The translations under genes were made by a program, and so were the position numbers. 64,000 nt of DNA from Gliomastix tumulicola (lineage: Eukaryota; Ascomycota; Sordariomycetes; Hypocreales; Bionectriaceae). Location of the stretch: the NCBI GenBank assembly GCA_001599755.1, contig BCHX01000005.1, positions 1,087,922-1,151,921 on the forward strand, written 5' to 3'. Numbering within the stretch: position 1 is the first letter of the stretch; the number at the start of each line of letters is the position of its first letter. Shown here piece after piece: positions 1 to 11,256 of the stretch. The notes beneath the pieces are model-generated. The model searched no databases. It was not told the origin of the DNA and worked only from the letters and a program-made list of their open reading frames with translations.

Positions 1-66
1 GACGATGACAATCAGGACTCTGAAGGGCAGAGTGACGATGACAATCAGGACTCTGAAGGGCAGGTC
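1..66 (+). repeat. 33-bp tandem duplication in coding sequence
   Basis: Two copies of a 33-bp unit (1-33 and 34-66) are identical over the first 30 bases. The period is a multiple of three and the unit encodes DDDNQDSEGQ plus one variable residue, so more copies may lie upstream of the window. Confidence 0.85.
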
Positions 67-204
67 GATAATGAGGATCAGAGCTCTGACGAGGAAGGTG
101 GCTATGAGGATGAAGAGCAAGGCGATGTGGGGGACGATGATGAGGAGGGAGAGGATGATAACAGTGCTGGGCTGTACGACGGGAGCGGCTATGGGTACTA
201 CTAG
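1..204 (+). CDS. 3' end of a protein with an acidic repeat tail (partial)
   Basis: Frame 1 is open from the window edge to a TAG at 202-204, giving 67 residues rich in Asp, Glu, Gln and Ser and ending in a Gly/Tyr-rich tail (GSGYGYY). It opens with two copies of DDDNQDSEGQ. There is no upstream context, so the start, domains and function are unknown. Acidic tails of this kind occur in many chromatin, nucleolar and wall proteins, so nothing specific is claimed. The bias to acidic residues and the clean stop favour a real C-terminus. Confidence 0.6.
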   Translation, partial: DDDNQDSEGQSDDDNQDSEGQVDNEDQSSDEEGGYEDEEQGDVGDDDEEGEDDNSAGLYDGSGYGYY

Positions 205-339
205 TAGGGAACATGCACTGCTCTTTCTTGTTGGCACGTACCTGCTTCAGATTGAATATTTGCGAATCATTATCATCATCCTCGAGCGTCACTCCGCATG
301 TGAATATCATAAAGTCATCATAAAGTCGTTCAATCGTCT

Positions 340-1149
340 CTAGACCTCAAACTTGAGGACTAATCCGGGTAATATCTCGACACTCTCCGGACTCTCGCCA
401 TCTCCTAACAAGACGACCTCAATCCCCCCTTCGCCTGCAGCCCTCCGTAGCTCAACATCGTGCTGTCCCTCTCCAGCCTCTGCCCCGGCATGCGTGCCAA
501 ACCGCCACGAATGCCCCTCCCGGTCGAGACTATCATGGATCCCGTCGTACACTTTGCTCAATCCCAGCACCTCCTCCGCGGGCACACGCACCGAAATGCG
601 CGAGACGCCCCGAGCGCCCGAGGGATGCTGTGTCTGCGGGTTGCCCTCATACGGCACACGGAGGTCTCGTGGCGTGTGGTCGAGACACCAGAAGGGAAGC
701 TTGCCGGCGTCTACGCGCGCATCTCGTCTCCTGTCCCTGGCCGCCGCGACGGCCCATTTCAGCACCGCGCCGTCGGGCCTCGTCCTCCCGCCGTCCACTG
801 GATCCTCATACACATATACCGCCTGCGCGGCGGCCACTCTCTCCTGCACAGCCTTGAAGTCGGCGCCCTGCGGCAGCGTGTATGCCCAATCGATGACGGT
901 GTTCTCCGGTCTGCTCCCCCAGCGATGCGCGGCGCGACGCCCCGGGTCAATGTCGTCGAAGAAGGCGATGACTTCGATGTACGAGCCGTCCTGGAATAGG
1001 ACGAGATTGTTGTGCGTCAGCCCGTCGGCGTGGGAGCCCCCGATGACAACGGTGAAGGTGTTTCTCAGTATTTCCGGGAGGGCCAGCAGCGTCGCGTGTG
1101 AGACGAGGATGACGATGTGGTCGATGATGGGCAGCGCCGAGGAGGCCAT
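340..1149 (-). CDS. glyoxalase-like domain protein
   Basis: Single-exon gene of 269 residues starting at ATG 1149. The N-terminal stretch (about residues 8-60) has the DHIVILVSHA..LPEIL..TFTVVIGGSHADG pattern of the glyoxalase-like (Glyoxalase_3, vicinal oxygen chelate fold) proteins found widely in fungi, followed by NNLVLFQDGSYIEVIAFFDD, the usual metal-site strand region. There is no signal peptide or membrane segment, so it is probably cytosolic. The substrate is unknown for this family. The stop lies 136 bp from the stop of the upstream gene, so the two are convergent. Family assignment is from recognition of the motif order, not a search. Confidence 0.8.
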   Translation of the reverse strand: MASSALPIIDHIVILVSHATLLALPEILRNTFTVVIGGSHADGLTHNNLVLFQDGSYIEVIAFFDDIDPGRRAAHRWGSRPENTVIDWAYTLPQGADFKAVQERVAAAQAVYVYEDPVDGGRTRPDGAVLKWAVAAARDRRRDARVDAGKLPFWCLDHTPRDLRVPYEGNPQTQHPSGARGVSRISVRVPAEEVLGLSKVYDGIHDSLDREGHSWRFGTHAGAEAGEGQHDVELRRAAGEGGIEVVLLGDGESPESVEILPGLVLKFEV

Positions 1150-2654
1150 GATGATTTAATTCGACATCAAGGACACTCTGGTGATGGCAGAGTGCAGCGC
1201 GATGAAAAATTCGGCCGAAAATTCATGGTGGCAGCTCCGAGGGCGACGGATTTATCTTATCTCTGTGCGTGATGCTACGTGAATTCTGGAATGATGAATT
1301 CAGAGGAGGCCATGACGTGCTGCAGTGACCCCATCATCCCGTCTTTGGCATCCCACTGTGAGTGATGCCCAACTGCCAACCAGATGCCAATGATTCCGAC
1401 TGCGAAGCCACGATATTAATAATTGGGCATGTACTAAGACTCGTGAAGGGTGTCCCACGCGGCACTCGGATGGCGATTAGTCTATGATTTAGCCGCCGAC
1501 GTCGTGATATCCCGTCATACGCGATGAAGCCTCATATGGGGCGTATCCAGTGAACCTCCACTTCAATCACAATCACCACCACCACCACCACCAATAATGA
1601 GGCTGCTAATGGCATCAAACAGTATCTATTATACGTAATTTTATTTTGCCCTGCTTCTCGAACTCGACATTTCCTTTTTCTCCAGCTTGCTGCCCTGCCC
1701 TTCGGAGTGTGGCTCGTGTCACTGCTCAGGGCCTCATGGCTGGCAACCGCGATTGTCAGGGAATGGTACAGTCTCCGTGAGCAGTTAGATATGGGATTCC
1801 GAACTCGAAATTCCTATTGTAGTAGTCTGTCACAATAAAGATCAATAATTCGATGCCGTAAATCGCAAGCATGGCTCCGCGATTCATTAGAGCTTTCATG
1901 CTTGATCGGGCAGGCCCAAGTGAAGTGAATGTAACGAGGTTAATTCATGCAGGCATCGAGGGTGATCGTGGATGAGGTGTGGTAGAAAGGATTGACCTGG
2001 AAGCCATTTTGTCTAGGTTAGGCAGATGCATGGACAGGGGTGAGTGTGGCTGGTGAGGCTTGAGAGCGAGGGAGTGGCTGGGGAAGCTAAAACAGGGCGG
2101 CAAAAAGATATATTCATCACCTACCTCAGGTACTCGTATAATCACACTTCATAGCCGCTACCCATATATATCTCTACGGGCTGCCGCGATGCCCTTGATG
2201 CAGTCTGCTAAGGTAGCTAGCTACTGGTGCATAGGCAAGCCATATTATCAAGTTGGAACATGCTTACCTGCGTATGGATATAGGTCGTCCTAACATGGGA
2301 GATTCAAGTTGGCTTCATTTTGGCACCCAATCCACTAACATGCACTGACACTGCTGCCAATTGATGCCCCACCAACGACGTCCCCCACCCAACTTCTTTT
2401 TTTACAGCGCCTCTTATCCCACCTTATCGCATGACTACCGCTGAAAGTTTTCCCCTCCTCTAAATATCATCCTCAACACCTCGTCGCTGCCAGCAGGGAC
2501 GCCCGCGCACACCACACCGAGCTTTCCGACCCCGATACGCGACCTTCACGCCAATGCGACTCACCTGCGACACTGCCGACCGTCTGGCTGCACGCCTCAG
2601 GTAGCCCTCGAGCACCTCTGCCCAGTCTCCCTTCCCGTTCCGGGCGGGTGAGTC
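1150..2654. other. intergenic, divergent promoter region
   Basis: This 1.5-kb gap separates the divergent glyoxalase-like and RPC1 genes and must hold both promoters. A short (ACC)n run sits at about 1573-1592. No convincing coding signal, RNA gene or long repeat was seen. Confidence 0.5.
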
Positions 2655-5600
2655 ATGGCGCCCTCCAAGAGCACGACCAACAAGGAGCAGGTCGTCGACA
2701 AGCTCCCCAAGCGCTTCAAGGGCCTCAAGTTTGGCATTCAGTGCGTCCCTCCGACCCGGGACAGCCGGCGCTACGTGCAATTGCTGACCGAGCACCCAGG
2801 TCGAACCAGGACATCGCAAACCAGGCCGTAGTCGAGATCTCCAATAGATTGCTATACGACATTGAGAATGATCGCGCGCCCTACCGCCATGGACCGCTCG
2901 ATCCTCAATTGGTGAGCCAGACGTTCCGCGATCCCCTTGTCGCCTGGCTAACACTTCCCTTAGGGCATCTCCAACAAGAAGAGCTTGTGCTCGACTTGCT
3001 TCGAGCCGCTCAGCAACTGTACCGGTCACTTCGGATACGTAAAGCTGCCGCTGCCTGCCTTCCATGCCGGCTACCTGCGCTTCATCATGTCCATCCTCCA
3101 GGAAATCTGCAAGGTGCACCCCCTCCTGAGACCCCTGCGCTAGGATCACTGCCTAACATTTCCGCCACAGGACTGCGGACGTGTGCTACTCCTCGAACCC
3201 GAGCGCCAGCACTTTCTCAAAGAGCTACGACGACCTCATCTCGATAACCTCCGTCGCGGCAAGATCCGCAAGTTGATCAATGCCCAGTGCCGGAAAGCCA
3301 AGACGTGTCCATACTGCCAGTCCATCAACGGCCAGATCCGCAAGTTTGGCGTTCTTAAGTTCTACCACGACAAGTTCGTCACGTACAACAAGTCGACTTC
3401 CGCCAAGAAGGTTCCCCCCGTGAGCAAAGTCAAGTTCGACCAGTCCTTCGCCGATGCGAAGCGCGACTATCCCGACCTCGATAAACACCTGCGCCGAACC
3501 TTCGAAGACCTCAATCCGCTCCGCGTCCTCAAACTCTTCAAGTCCATTAGCCCGTCCGACTGCGAACTGCTTGGCCTCGACCCGACAGAAGGCCGTCCGG
3601 AAATGTTCATCTGGCAGTATCTCCCCGCTCCGCCCGTTTGCATCCGCCCGTCGGTCGCCCAGGACAATGCGAGTACCGAAGACGACCTCACAACCAAGCT
3701 GGCCGATATCGTCTGGGTGAGCGGCATGATTCGCTCGGCTCTCCATAAGGGCACCGCCATACAAACGATCATGGAGCAGTGGGAGTATCTGCAGACCCAG
3801 ATCGCCCTCTACATCAACAGTGACATGCCAGGCCTTCAGCAGCCGGGATTCGGAAAGTCAATACGAGGTTTCTGCCAGAGACTGAAGGGGAAGCAAGGCC
3901 GATTCCGTGGCAATCTCTCGGGCAAACGAGTCGACTTCTCAGGGCGAACTGTCATCTCCCCGGATCCCAACCTCGGCGTGGACCAGGTGGCTGTACCACA
4001 GCTTGTCGCCAAGAACCTCACGTACCCAGAGAAGGTGCAGAGGCACAACATCGATAAGCTGAGGCAATGCGTGCGCAACGGAACCAAAGTCTGGCCCGGT
4101 GCGAACGGTATCATTGCCGGCAACGGTGAGGTGAAAATCAGACTCGAGTTTGGTGACAGGGAGCAATTCGCTCGCGACTTGGGCTACGGGGATATCGTGG
4201 AGCGCCATCTGGAGGATGGTGACATCGTGCTGTTCAATCGGCAGCCGTCCCTCCATAAACTCAGTATCATGAGCCATTTGGTCAAGGTTAGGCCGTGGCG
4301 GACATTCCGACTCAACGAGTGCGTGTGCAATCCCTACAACGCCGATTTCGACGGAGACGAGATGAATCTACACGTGCCGCAGACCGAGGAGGCGCGAGCC
4401 GAGGCAATCAACCTCATGGGTGTTAAGTACAACCTTGTGACGCCCAAGAACGGAGAGCCCGTCATTGCTGCGACGCAGGATTTCATCACGGCCGCGTTCC
4501 TCCTCAGCAACAAGGACAACTTTTACGACCGCAAGTCCTTCACCTACCTCTGCACGCACATGCTCGACGGGAACACGCCTCTTGACGTCCCTCCGCCGGC
4601 CATCCTCAAGCCGAGCGCGCTGTGGACTGGAAAGCAGGTGTTCAATGTGCTGATGCGCCCCAACAAGAGCTCGCCGGTGCTGGTCAACCTCGACGCCAAG
4701 TGCAAGAGCTACAAGGGCAGCTCGAGCAAGTGCCCGGACATGGACCCCAACGATGGCTGGCTCGTGGTCCGGAATTCCGAGGTGATGTGTGGCCTCATGG
4801 ACAAGGCGACCGTGGGTGCAGGCAAGAAGAGCTCCATCTTCTACGTGATCCTCCGTGACTTTGGCGCCGACTACGCTGTAGCTGCTATGAACCGTCTGGC
4901 AAAGCTCTGCGCGCGCTATCTCACGAACCGTGGAGTCACTATTGGCGTGGGTGATGTTTGTCCGGGCGAGACTCTCCGGGTCGAAGTCAACAAGCTCATC
5001 CAGACAGCGTACAAGAAGTGCGATGAACTCATTGAGAAGTTCAAGGCCAGCAACCTTGAGAAAGCCGCCGGCTGCAACATGGAGCAGACCCTGGAGAACC
5101 TGATCTCTGGTGTGCTGAGCAAGGTTCGACAGCAGGCTGGTGACTACTGTGTCGACACCTTGAGCCGTCACAACGGTCCTCTCATTATGGCTACTTCCGG
5201 CTCCAAGGGCTCGGAAATCAACGTCGCCCAGATGGTGGCCCTGGTCGGTCAGCAAATTATCGGCGGACAGCGAGTGCCGGATGGATTCCCAGACCGAAGT
5301 TTGCCTCACTTCCACAAGAACGCTCGCCAGCCTCCCTCCAAAGGTTTCGTGCAGGACAGCTTCTACTCGGGCCTCATTCCAACCGAGTTCCTGTTCCACG
5401 CCATCTCTGGTCGTGAGGGTCTGGTCGATACTGCTGTCAAGACGGCCGAGACCGGTTACATGTCTCGACGTCTGATGAAGTCGCTCGAGGATTTGGCAGT
5501 GCAGTACGACGACACGGTCCGCACGTCTGGCGACAACATTGTGCAATTCCAATTCGGAGCCGACAAGCTTGACCCCGTGGACATGGAGGGCACGGATCGG

Positions 5601-7190
5601 CCCGTCAACTTCCAGCGGACGTGGACTCACGCCGAGAATCTCACCATGGACGTCAATGAGCCATCCATGACGCCGGCCGAGGTCAAGGAGTTCTGTGAGT
5701 CGATGCTCGATGCGCAGCGCAAGAGATNCCCCCGCCGAGGACTCCTGCATAATGAGCCTCTCGAATACGACGACAACAGTGACTACGCTATTGACGAGCA
5801 CGAGGGCGGCCGGCGATTCCTCCGAGAAATCGAGACATTCGTGGACGAACTCATCAACAGACTGACCCGGGTCCGAAAGCTGGTGGGCTTGGATGGGGAT
5901 CTGGACGAGCAGCAGCCGACAGCGATGGACCACGTGAACCGAACAGTCAAGGTGTCCGTGTCGACGCTGCAGCTGTTCATCAAGATGTGCATCGAGAAGT
6001 ACCAGAGGGCGCATGTGGAGCCCGGCCACTCTGTAGGCGCCGTCGGAGCGCAGTCTATCGGTGAGCCAGGAACGCAGATGACGCTCAAGACGTTTCATTT
6101 TGCTGGTGTCGCCGGTATGAGCATTACGCAAGGTGTCCCCCGTATCAAGGAGATCATCAATGCCAGCAAGACCATCAGCACGCCCGTCATCGCCTGTCCC
6201 CTCGAGAAGCCGGAAGAGATTGTTGCAGCGCGCATCGTCAAGGCCAGCATCGAGAAGACATACCTCCAGAACGTGCTCGAATACATCGAGGACGAGTGGC
6301 GCACGAGCGACGCGAGCGTTGTCCTCCAGGTCGACGAGAAAGCACTGCAGGACATGCATCTCGGGATCGGCATGCTGGACATCGCCCGGGCGATTTGCGC
6401 CCAGAAGAAGCTCAAGATCGAGAAGGACGACATCAGCATCACGGGCCACCGCATCTCCATCCGCGTGGCTCGCGGCCAGTGGACGGGCAGCAAGAAGGTC
6501 GCCCCTGCGAAGGGAGGAGTGGTGGTGGACGATTCCGGCGACATGCTCATCCGAGCCAACTTCCTCCTGCGAGGGCTCCCCAACATCCCCATCTCAGGCT
6601 ACCCCGAGGCCAACAGGGCCATCATCGAGACGACCGAGACGGGCACGCACCGCGTGTTGGTGGAGGGGTACGGCCTCCGCGCGTGCATGACGACCAACGG
6701 TGTTACCGGCACCAAGACGCGCACGAACAATGTCATGGAGTGTAACGAAGTCCTGGGCATTGAGGCCGCCCGCACGACCATTGCCGACGAGATCCAGGAG
6801 GTCATGGGGTACATGGGTATCGACCCGCGGCATATGGAGCTTCTGGCCGACGCCATGACGTTCAAGGGCGAGGTCCTGGGCATCACGCGTTTCGGCTTGT
6901 CCAAGATGAGAGATAGCGTGCTGCATCTGGCGTCGTTTGAGAAGACGCCGGATCATCTGTTCGACGCGGCCGGGGGCATGAAGACGGACCAGATCGAGGG
7001 CGTCAGCGAGGGCATCATCATGGGCCAGACTATGAGTGTGGGCACGGGTGCGTTCCAGGTCGTGCGCAGGCTGGGCATGGGCCCCAGGGCCACGGGGCAG
7101 AAGCCGACACTCTTCGAGGATGCATGGAAGACGGAGGAGCTGGGCAGGAGGCCCAAGGTGAGGAGGGGGCTCGTCGCCGCAGCAGCGTAG
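2655..7190 (+). CDS. RPO31: DNA-directed RNA polymerase III largest subunit (RPC160 type)
   Basis: Exons 2655-2740, 2800-2911, 2964-3113 and 3171-7190 give 1455 residues, close to the 1460 of yeast RPC160. The N-terminus (MAPSKSTTNK..FKGLKFGIQ) is followed by the clamp zinc-site cysteines (LCSTCFEPLSNCTGHFGYV and CPYCQSINGQIRKFG). The active-centre loop NADFDGDEMNLH, with the three Mg-binding Asp, is at about residues 506-514. The bridge-helix and trigger-loop region (GAQSIGEPGTQMTLKTFHFAGV) and the C-terminal VLGITRFGLSKMRDSVL block, characteristic of Pol III, are all present. It is the catalytic subunit of the nuclear enzyme that makes tRNA and 5S rRNA. All three introns have canonical GT..AG ends and keep the frame. 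One ambiguous base (N at 5727) leaves one residue unknown. Essential housekeeping gene; no sign of decay. Confidence 0.97.
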
Positions 7191-7874
7191 GTAATTGGCA
7201 TGTAAATTACATTCTCGCGTGGACTTGCGCAGCATGAGGGCTGCTGCTGTACGATTCTTCACATACTTACTACTAGGAGTAGCACTATGAGAATAATTAG
7301 TTCGCAATGGATAAATAAAATGTCTAGGACTGACGTCGAGACGCATTTCCCGAGCAATTAGCCGGCGGCTCTCAGAAACACACACAAGCACCTGATCCCG
7401 GGCGGTCGGATATCGAATCGAGAGATGATCGTCGCCCCTTGCAGACGGAGCGCGTCACCCGCCTGGAGAAGCGAAACTCGAAACAGCCGGAGCGCACCGG
7501 ATTGGCGCGCCTATTTCCTTTCGATGGGGCCCTCCGTGTCACTGCCGCGCTCTCTGGGGAAGAAGCTTATCCTTTTCGCGGCGGGGGTGGCTCGCTTTGC
7601 CCGTTTTCTGCTTGTTAGTAGTTATCCTGGTAGTTCTCGTCAGCTTGGGGGATAGATGGAGGGTGACGGTCCGACATGACGATTCATGCTGGATATGGAA
7701 GATGGGGATGGAGTCAGGAGACGACGCGTGCGTAGCCTTTAGGCTAATGCAGACGACGACGGACGAGTATATAATGGCCAGTCTCTGTCGTAGTCCAGGT
7801 GACACTTAGTCTCAGCACATCACCATCCCCTTCACAAGCCAGAGAGGAATCTCAAGACAGCCACCACGTCAACC
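7191..7874. promoter_or_regulatory. GH62 gene promoter with TATA box
   Basis: A TATATAA box lies at 7768-7774, about 100 bp before the GH62 ATG. A GGCTAAT at 7742-7748 is one base off the GGCTAAA-type site known for the xylanolytic activator XlnR, and is only suggestive. The first part of the gap is the 3' flank of the polymerase gene. No other gene is visible. Confidence 0.5.
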
Positions 7875-8870
7875 ATGCCGTCCCAGCGCACCAAAGCCGG
7901 AGCCCTGCTCCTCGCCTCGGCCTCCTCGGCCGCGGCCCAGTGCGCCCTCCCGTCCACCTACAGCTGGACGTCGAGCGGTGCCCTCGCCGAGCCGGCGCAG
8001 GGCTGGGCGTCCCTCAAGGACTTCAGCGAGACGCCGTACGAGGGCGGCCACCTCGTGTACGCGACCAACTTCAACGGCGCGACGGACAGCTGGGGCTCGC
8101 TCAACTTCGCCGTCTTCAACGACTTCTCCGAGATGGGGGCCGCCTCGCAGACGGAGATGACCATCGGGTCGACGGTCGCGCCGACCATCTTCTACTTCGA
8201 GCCCGCGGACACGTGGATCCTGGCCTCGCAATGGGGCTCGGCGGCCTTCACGTACCGCACGTCGTCGAACCCGGCCGACGCCAACAGCTGGTCGTCGCCG
8301 CAGCCGCTGTTCGAGGGCAGCATCGACGACGACGACTCGTCCACGGGGCCGATCGACCAGACGCTCATCGCCGACGACACCGACATCTACCTCTTCTTCA
8401 ACGGCGACAACGGCCGCGTGTACCGTGCCAGCATGCCGCTCGCCGACTTCCCGGGTTCCTTCGGCACCGCCTACGAGACCATCCTCTCGGACACGACCGA
8501 GAACCTGTTCGAGGCCGTGCAGGTGTACACCGTCGAGGGCGCCGCCCCGCCGCAGTACCTCATGATCGTCGAGGCCATCGGCACCGGCGGCCGCTACTTC
8601 CGCTCCTTCACGGCGGGCGACCTCGGCGGCGAGTGGACGCCGCAGGCCGCGACTGAGGACAACCCTTTTGCGGGCGCTGCCAACGCCGGAGCGAGCAGCT
8701 GGACGCGCGACATCTCGCACGGGGATCTGGTCAAGACCAACAGCGACCAGCGCATGCTGATTGACGCGTGCAACCTGCAGCTGCTGTACCAGGGGCGGGA
8801 TCCGGCGTCGGATGGGATGGAGTATGGGCTTCTGCCGTACCGGCCTGGGCTGCTGACGCTTGCGAACTGA
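7875..8870 (+). CDS. secreted GH62 alpha-L-arabinofuranosidase
   Basis: Intronless, 331 residues. Residues 1-21 (KAGALLLASASSAAA-Q) form a signal peptide, and the mature protein starts near CALPSTYSWTSSGAL, the typical GH62 N-terminus. Family hallmarks follow in order: VAPTIFYFEPADTWILASQWG, PIDQTLIADDTDIYLFFNGDNGRVYRASMP, NLFEAVQVY with the probable acid Glu (about residue 213), MIVEAIGTGGRYFRSFTA, DISHGDLVKTNSDQ and LLYQGRDPASDG near the end. Length matches a single-domain fungal GH62 with no carbohydrate-binding module. The known activity is removal of arabinose side chains from arabinoxylan outside the cell. ATG 7875 has a good context and a TATA box about 100 bp upstream. Strong GC3 bias, as expected for a highly expressed gene. 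Confidence 0.95.
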   Translation: MPSQRTKAGALLLASASSAAAQCALPSTYSWTSSGALAEPAQGWASLKDFSETPYEGGHLVYATNFNGATDSWGSLNFAVFNDFSEMGAASQTEMTIGSTVAPTIFYFEPADTWILASQWGSAAFTYRTSSNPADANSWSSPQPLFEGSIDDDDSSTGPIDQTLIADDTDIYLFFNGDNGRVYRASMPLADFPGSFGTAYETILSDTTENLFEAVQVYTVEGAAPPQYLMIVEAIGTGGRYFRSFTAGDLGGEWTPQAATEDNPFAGAANAGASSWTRDISHGDLVKTNSDQRMLIDACNLQLLYQGRDPASDGMEYGLLPYRPGLLTLAN

Positions 8871-9449
8871 GGGGGGGGGAAGTGATGCCATTTTTAGACA
8901 TCTTGGTAGTTGGTAGTGAATGCTTGGTAGTGAATTGGATATCTTCGGGTGGGGGTAGACTTGCTGTTTGTTCTCTGTTCAAGTTGTTAAAGTCATGGGG
9001 AGCTGATCCCAAGCAGAGCTCCAGGGTAGGGCAATCTGAATGCATGCAGGATGTGTAAGGGCAGGCGCGATTGAGAGGGCATAGACAAAATACTTAGCTG
9101 ATAATTGTGTCAGCCTCACCTCGTCCACGGTCACCCCCGATAACTGCATAAAAATATGCATCAGCATATGGGTAAACAACGACAATATTTGACAACCGAG
9201 GTGCAGAGGATATGCAACCAGCCGCGACTGCCAATTCGACCCAGCACGTCGCCGATCATTCTTTCCTTAATACTTTGTGACGACCGCTGTAGCGGCGAGT
9301 GTTCAACGACGAGCTCCACCGGCAATGGTCAGCTCATGTATATAGCATCACATTCAACAGAAGTCATCCTTTTCGGCTACAGCATGCTGGCATTATAATG
9401 TGAAGCTAATCAATTACCACATCCAAGGCCGAACTCCCACAGTCCCCGT
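8871..9449. other. intergenic, convergent 3' flanks
   Basis: This is the gap between the convergent GH62 and CHRD-like genes. No ORF with coding character was seen. It begins with a short G8 run and contains TTGGTAGT repeats at about 8904-8931. Confidence 0.4.
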
Positions 9450-10211
9450 CTAATTCAAGCACACAATAGTAACCGGAGGCCCGACATTGACGATCTGCAC
9501 CGAGCAAGCACCCGCAGCGCCGCCCTGAGCCGGCTGCTGCCCACCGAGACCACCAGCACCATCCTGCTGAAGCTGAGCACGCACGACACCCGCGTTCGAC
9601 ACGACCGTGTGTGAATCGGTGAAGAAACCAGCCGGGTTGGCCTCGATCTGCGCCACGGTGAAGCCGGAGCCCGTGTCGGTGCCGTTGTCGGCCTCGATGC
9701 CCGTCGTGAAGGGACCCTGGAGGCAGCCGGAGCTTCTCTTGACGACTTCCGGGCCCGCGTCGGCCGGCTCTGGGTTCGGGAAGGCGAGTCTGGGGGGGCC
9801 GGCAGAGCCGACTGCCGCCTCGTGGATATGCGTCGCCGTGATGGCGGGCGAGTCGTAGGGACCGGTGACGCCGACGAGGGTGATGTTCTAGAAGAAGGGG
9901 AGAAATCGTTAGATTACCGCACGCGCGCCACACACACACACATAGATTGGATCACTCACGTAGCAGATGATGTCGAGCTCGCTGTTGATGCCGTAGTTGT
10001 AGTAGCCGATGGCGCCAGACTCGCCGGGCGCAGCGACGCTGTCCGCGTCCACAACCTGATCCGGGGTGGCGACCAGGTTGAACGTCGAGGTGAAGTGGAA
10101 GGGGCCCAGTGCTCCGGCCGGCGGAGCTACAGCGACGTTCTGGTGGACAACCGAGACGGGACTGGCGGCAGCGAGGCCAGCCAGGGCGAAGATGACGCTT
10201 CCGGAATGCAT
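9450..10211 (-). CDS. small secreted CHRD-like protein
   Basis: Two exons on the minus strand (10211-9960 and 9887-9450, intron 9959-9888 with GTGAGT..TTCTAG) give 229 residues. Residues 1-17 (HSGSVIFALAGLAAAS) are a signal peptide. The body has the features of the chordin-type CHRD domain: FTSTFNLVATPDQV near residues 40-53, GYYNYGINSELDIICYNITLVG, and the hallmark ITATHIHEAAVGSAGP. A Gly/Gln-rich loop precedes the C-terminal CSVQIVNVGPPVTIVCLN. Extracellular; the fungal role is unknown. Many fungi carry several such secreted proteins. Confident about gene structure and secretion, slightly less about the domain name. Confidence 0.82.
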
Positions 10212-11256
10212 TTTTCTGCGGTTTTATTTCTGCTTTTTCTTTTTTTTTGAAGATAAGGCAAGGGAATGTACGTAAGTTGGTTGGGATATTAAAAGATCGT
10301 CGAATTGAAGAAATAAAGCCAGCCACGTCAACGTGGGAGTAGTAGTCAAGAAGCGAAGAAGAGAGTGTGGTCGTGGACGAAGAGACCCAACAGCAAAGAC
10401 AGCCACCACCACGGCAGTCCAACATCTTTAAAGACGCGCCGTCTCCCGCCCAAGCCCCTCCCCCCATGGATCTGTCTCATCCTGCCCAGCTCCGGCGAGG
10501 GGGGGCGCACAAAGGAAGAGCGGCGTCCCGTACTTCCGAGACATCTATCTAGGGGAAAAACGACCCGCCACTCTGTCATCCCAACTCGCAGTTAAGCATA
10601 ACAGAGATAAGGTTAATAGGAAAAAAGACCGGGTGTGCCGGATTGGGAAATCTGACACACGGGAGGGCAGAGGACGTGCTTCAGACGTGTGGATTCTTCG
10701 GGGGATCTTGACTTGCCGGGGACGATACGAAAGCCTGGGAGCTCGGACGCAGGACTGCACAGCCCGCCTGTAAGTTTGTAACAGGGCCGTGCCCTGGCTG
10801 TCGAAAATGTCATCTCGTCTCATGTCGGTACGAGGTTGATCATCTTTGTGTGTTTGCCGGCCGTCCTGAAATCTCGTCGCTGTCGCTATCTTGTCTTGGA
10901 GCGAGCAGCGACATACAGGGGGGACGCAAACACCCTGTTTCAATTAGGAATGGTTAGGGCCACAAAGGAGATACCTAAGTACAGTCGGCCCCTGCCTCAA
11001 TCGGCTTGTTGGTCTCCCACTCGGAACCAGCCAGTGAGACACACGAGTCATCTGGAATGCATCACGGAGCGGTGGGCGGCGAGAAGAATTCCTTAATCTG
11101 ACATCGAGCTTTATTAAAATGATATCGAACCGTATTACATAGCGAGCGTGGAGCACAGCCATGGCAGATATTGAAGCGTTCAGACCACAAAAACAATCAC
11201 ACAAGAAAAAGAGACACACCCCCGTTCCTTCCCAGCTCAGTGGACAACGTTGGTAT
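10212..11256. other. intergenic
   Basis: Upstream region of the CHRD-like gene followed by the 3' flank of the isocitrate lyase-like gene. A T/A-rich patch (10237-10248, T8) lies just upstream of the ATG at 10211. Short overlapping ORFs here have no coding character. Confidence 0.4.

Noticed and set aside
353..1159. Long plus-strand ORF overlapping the glyoxalase-like gene
   Set aside because: It is the antisense shadow of the minus-strand gene. Its translation is Ser/Pro/Arg-rich with no motif, while the minus strand has clear family features.
4368..6449. 693-codon minus-strand ORF inside the RNA polymerase III gene
   Set aside because: Antisense shadow produced by codon bias of the polymerase gene, whose motifs are unmistakable.
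7869..8891. 340-codon minus-strand ORF over the GH62 gene
   Set aside because: Val/Arg/Gly-rich antisense shadow of a strongly biased gene.
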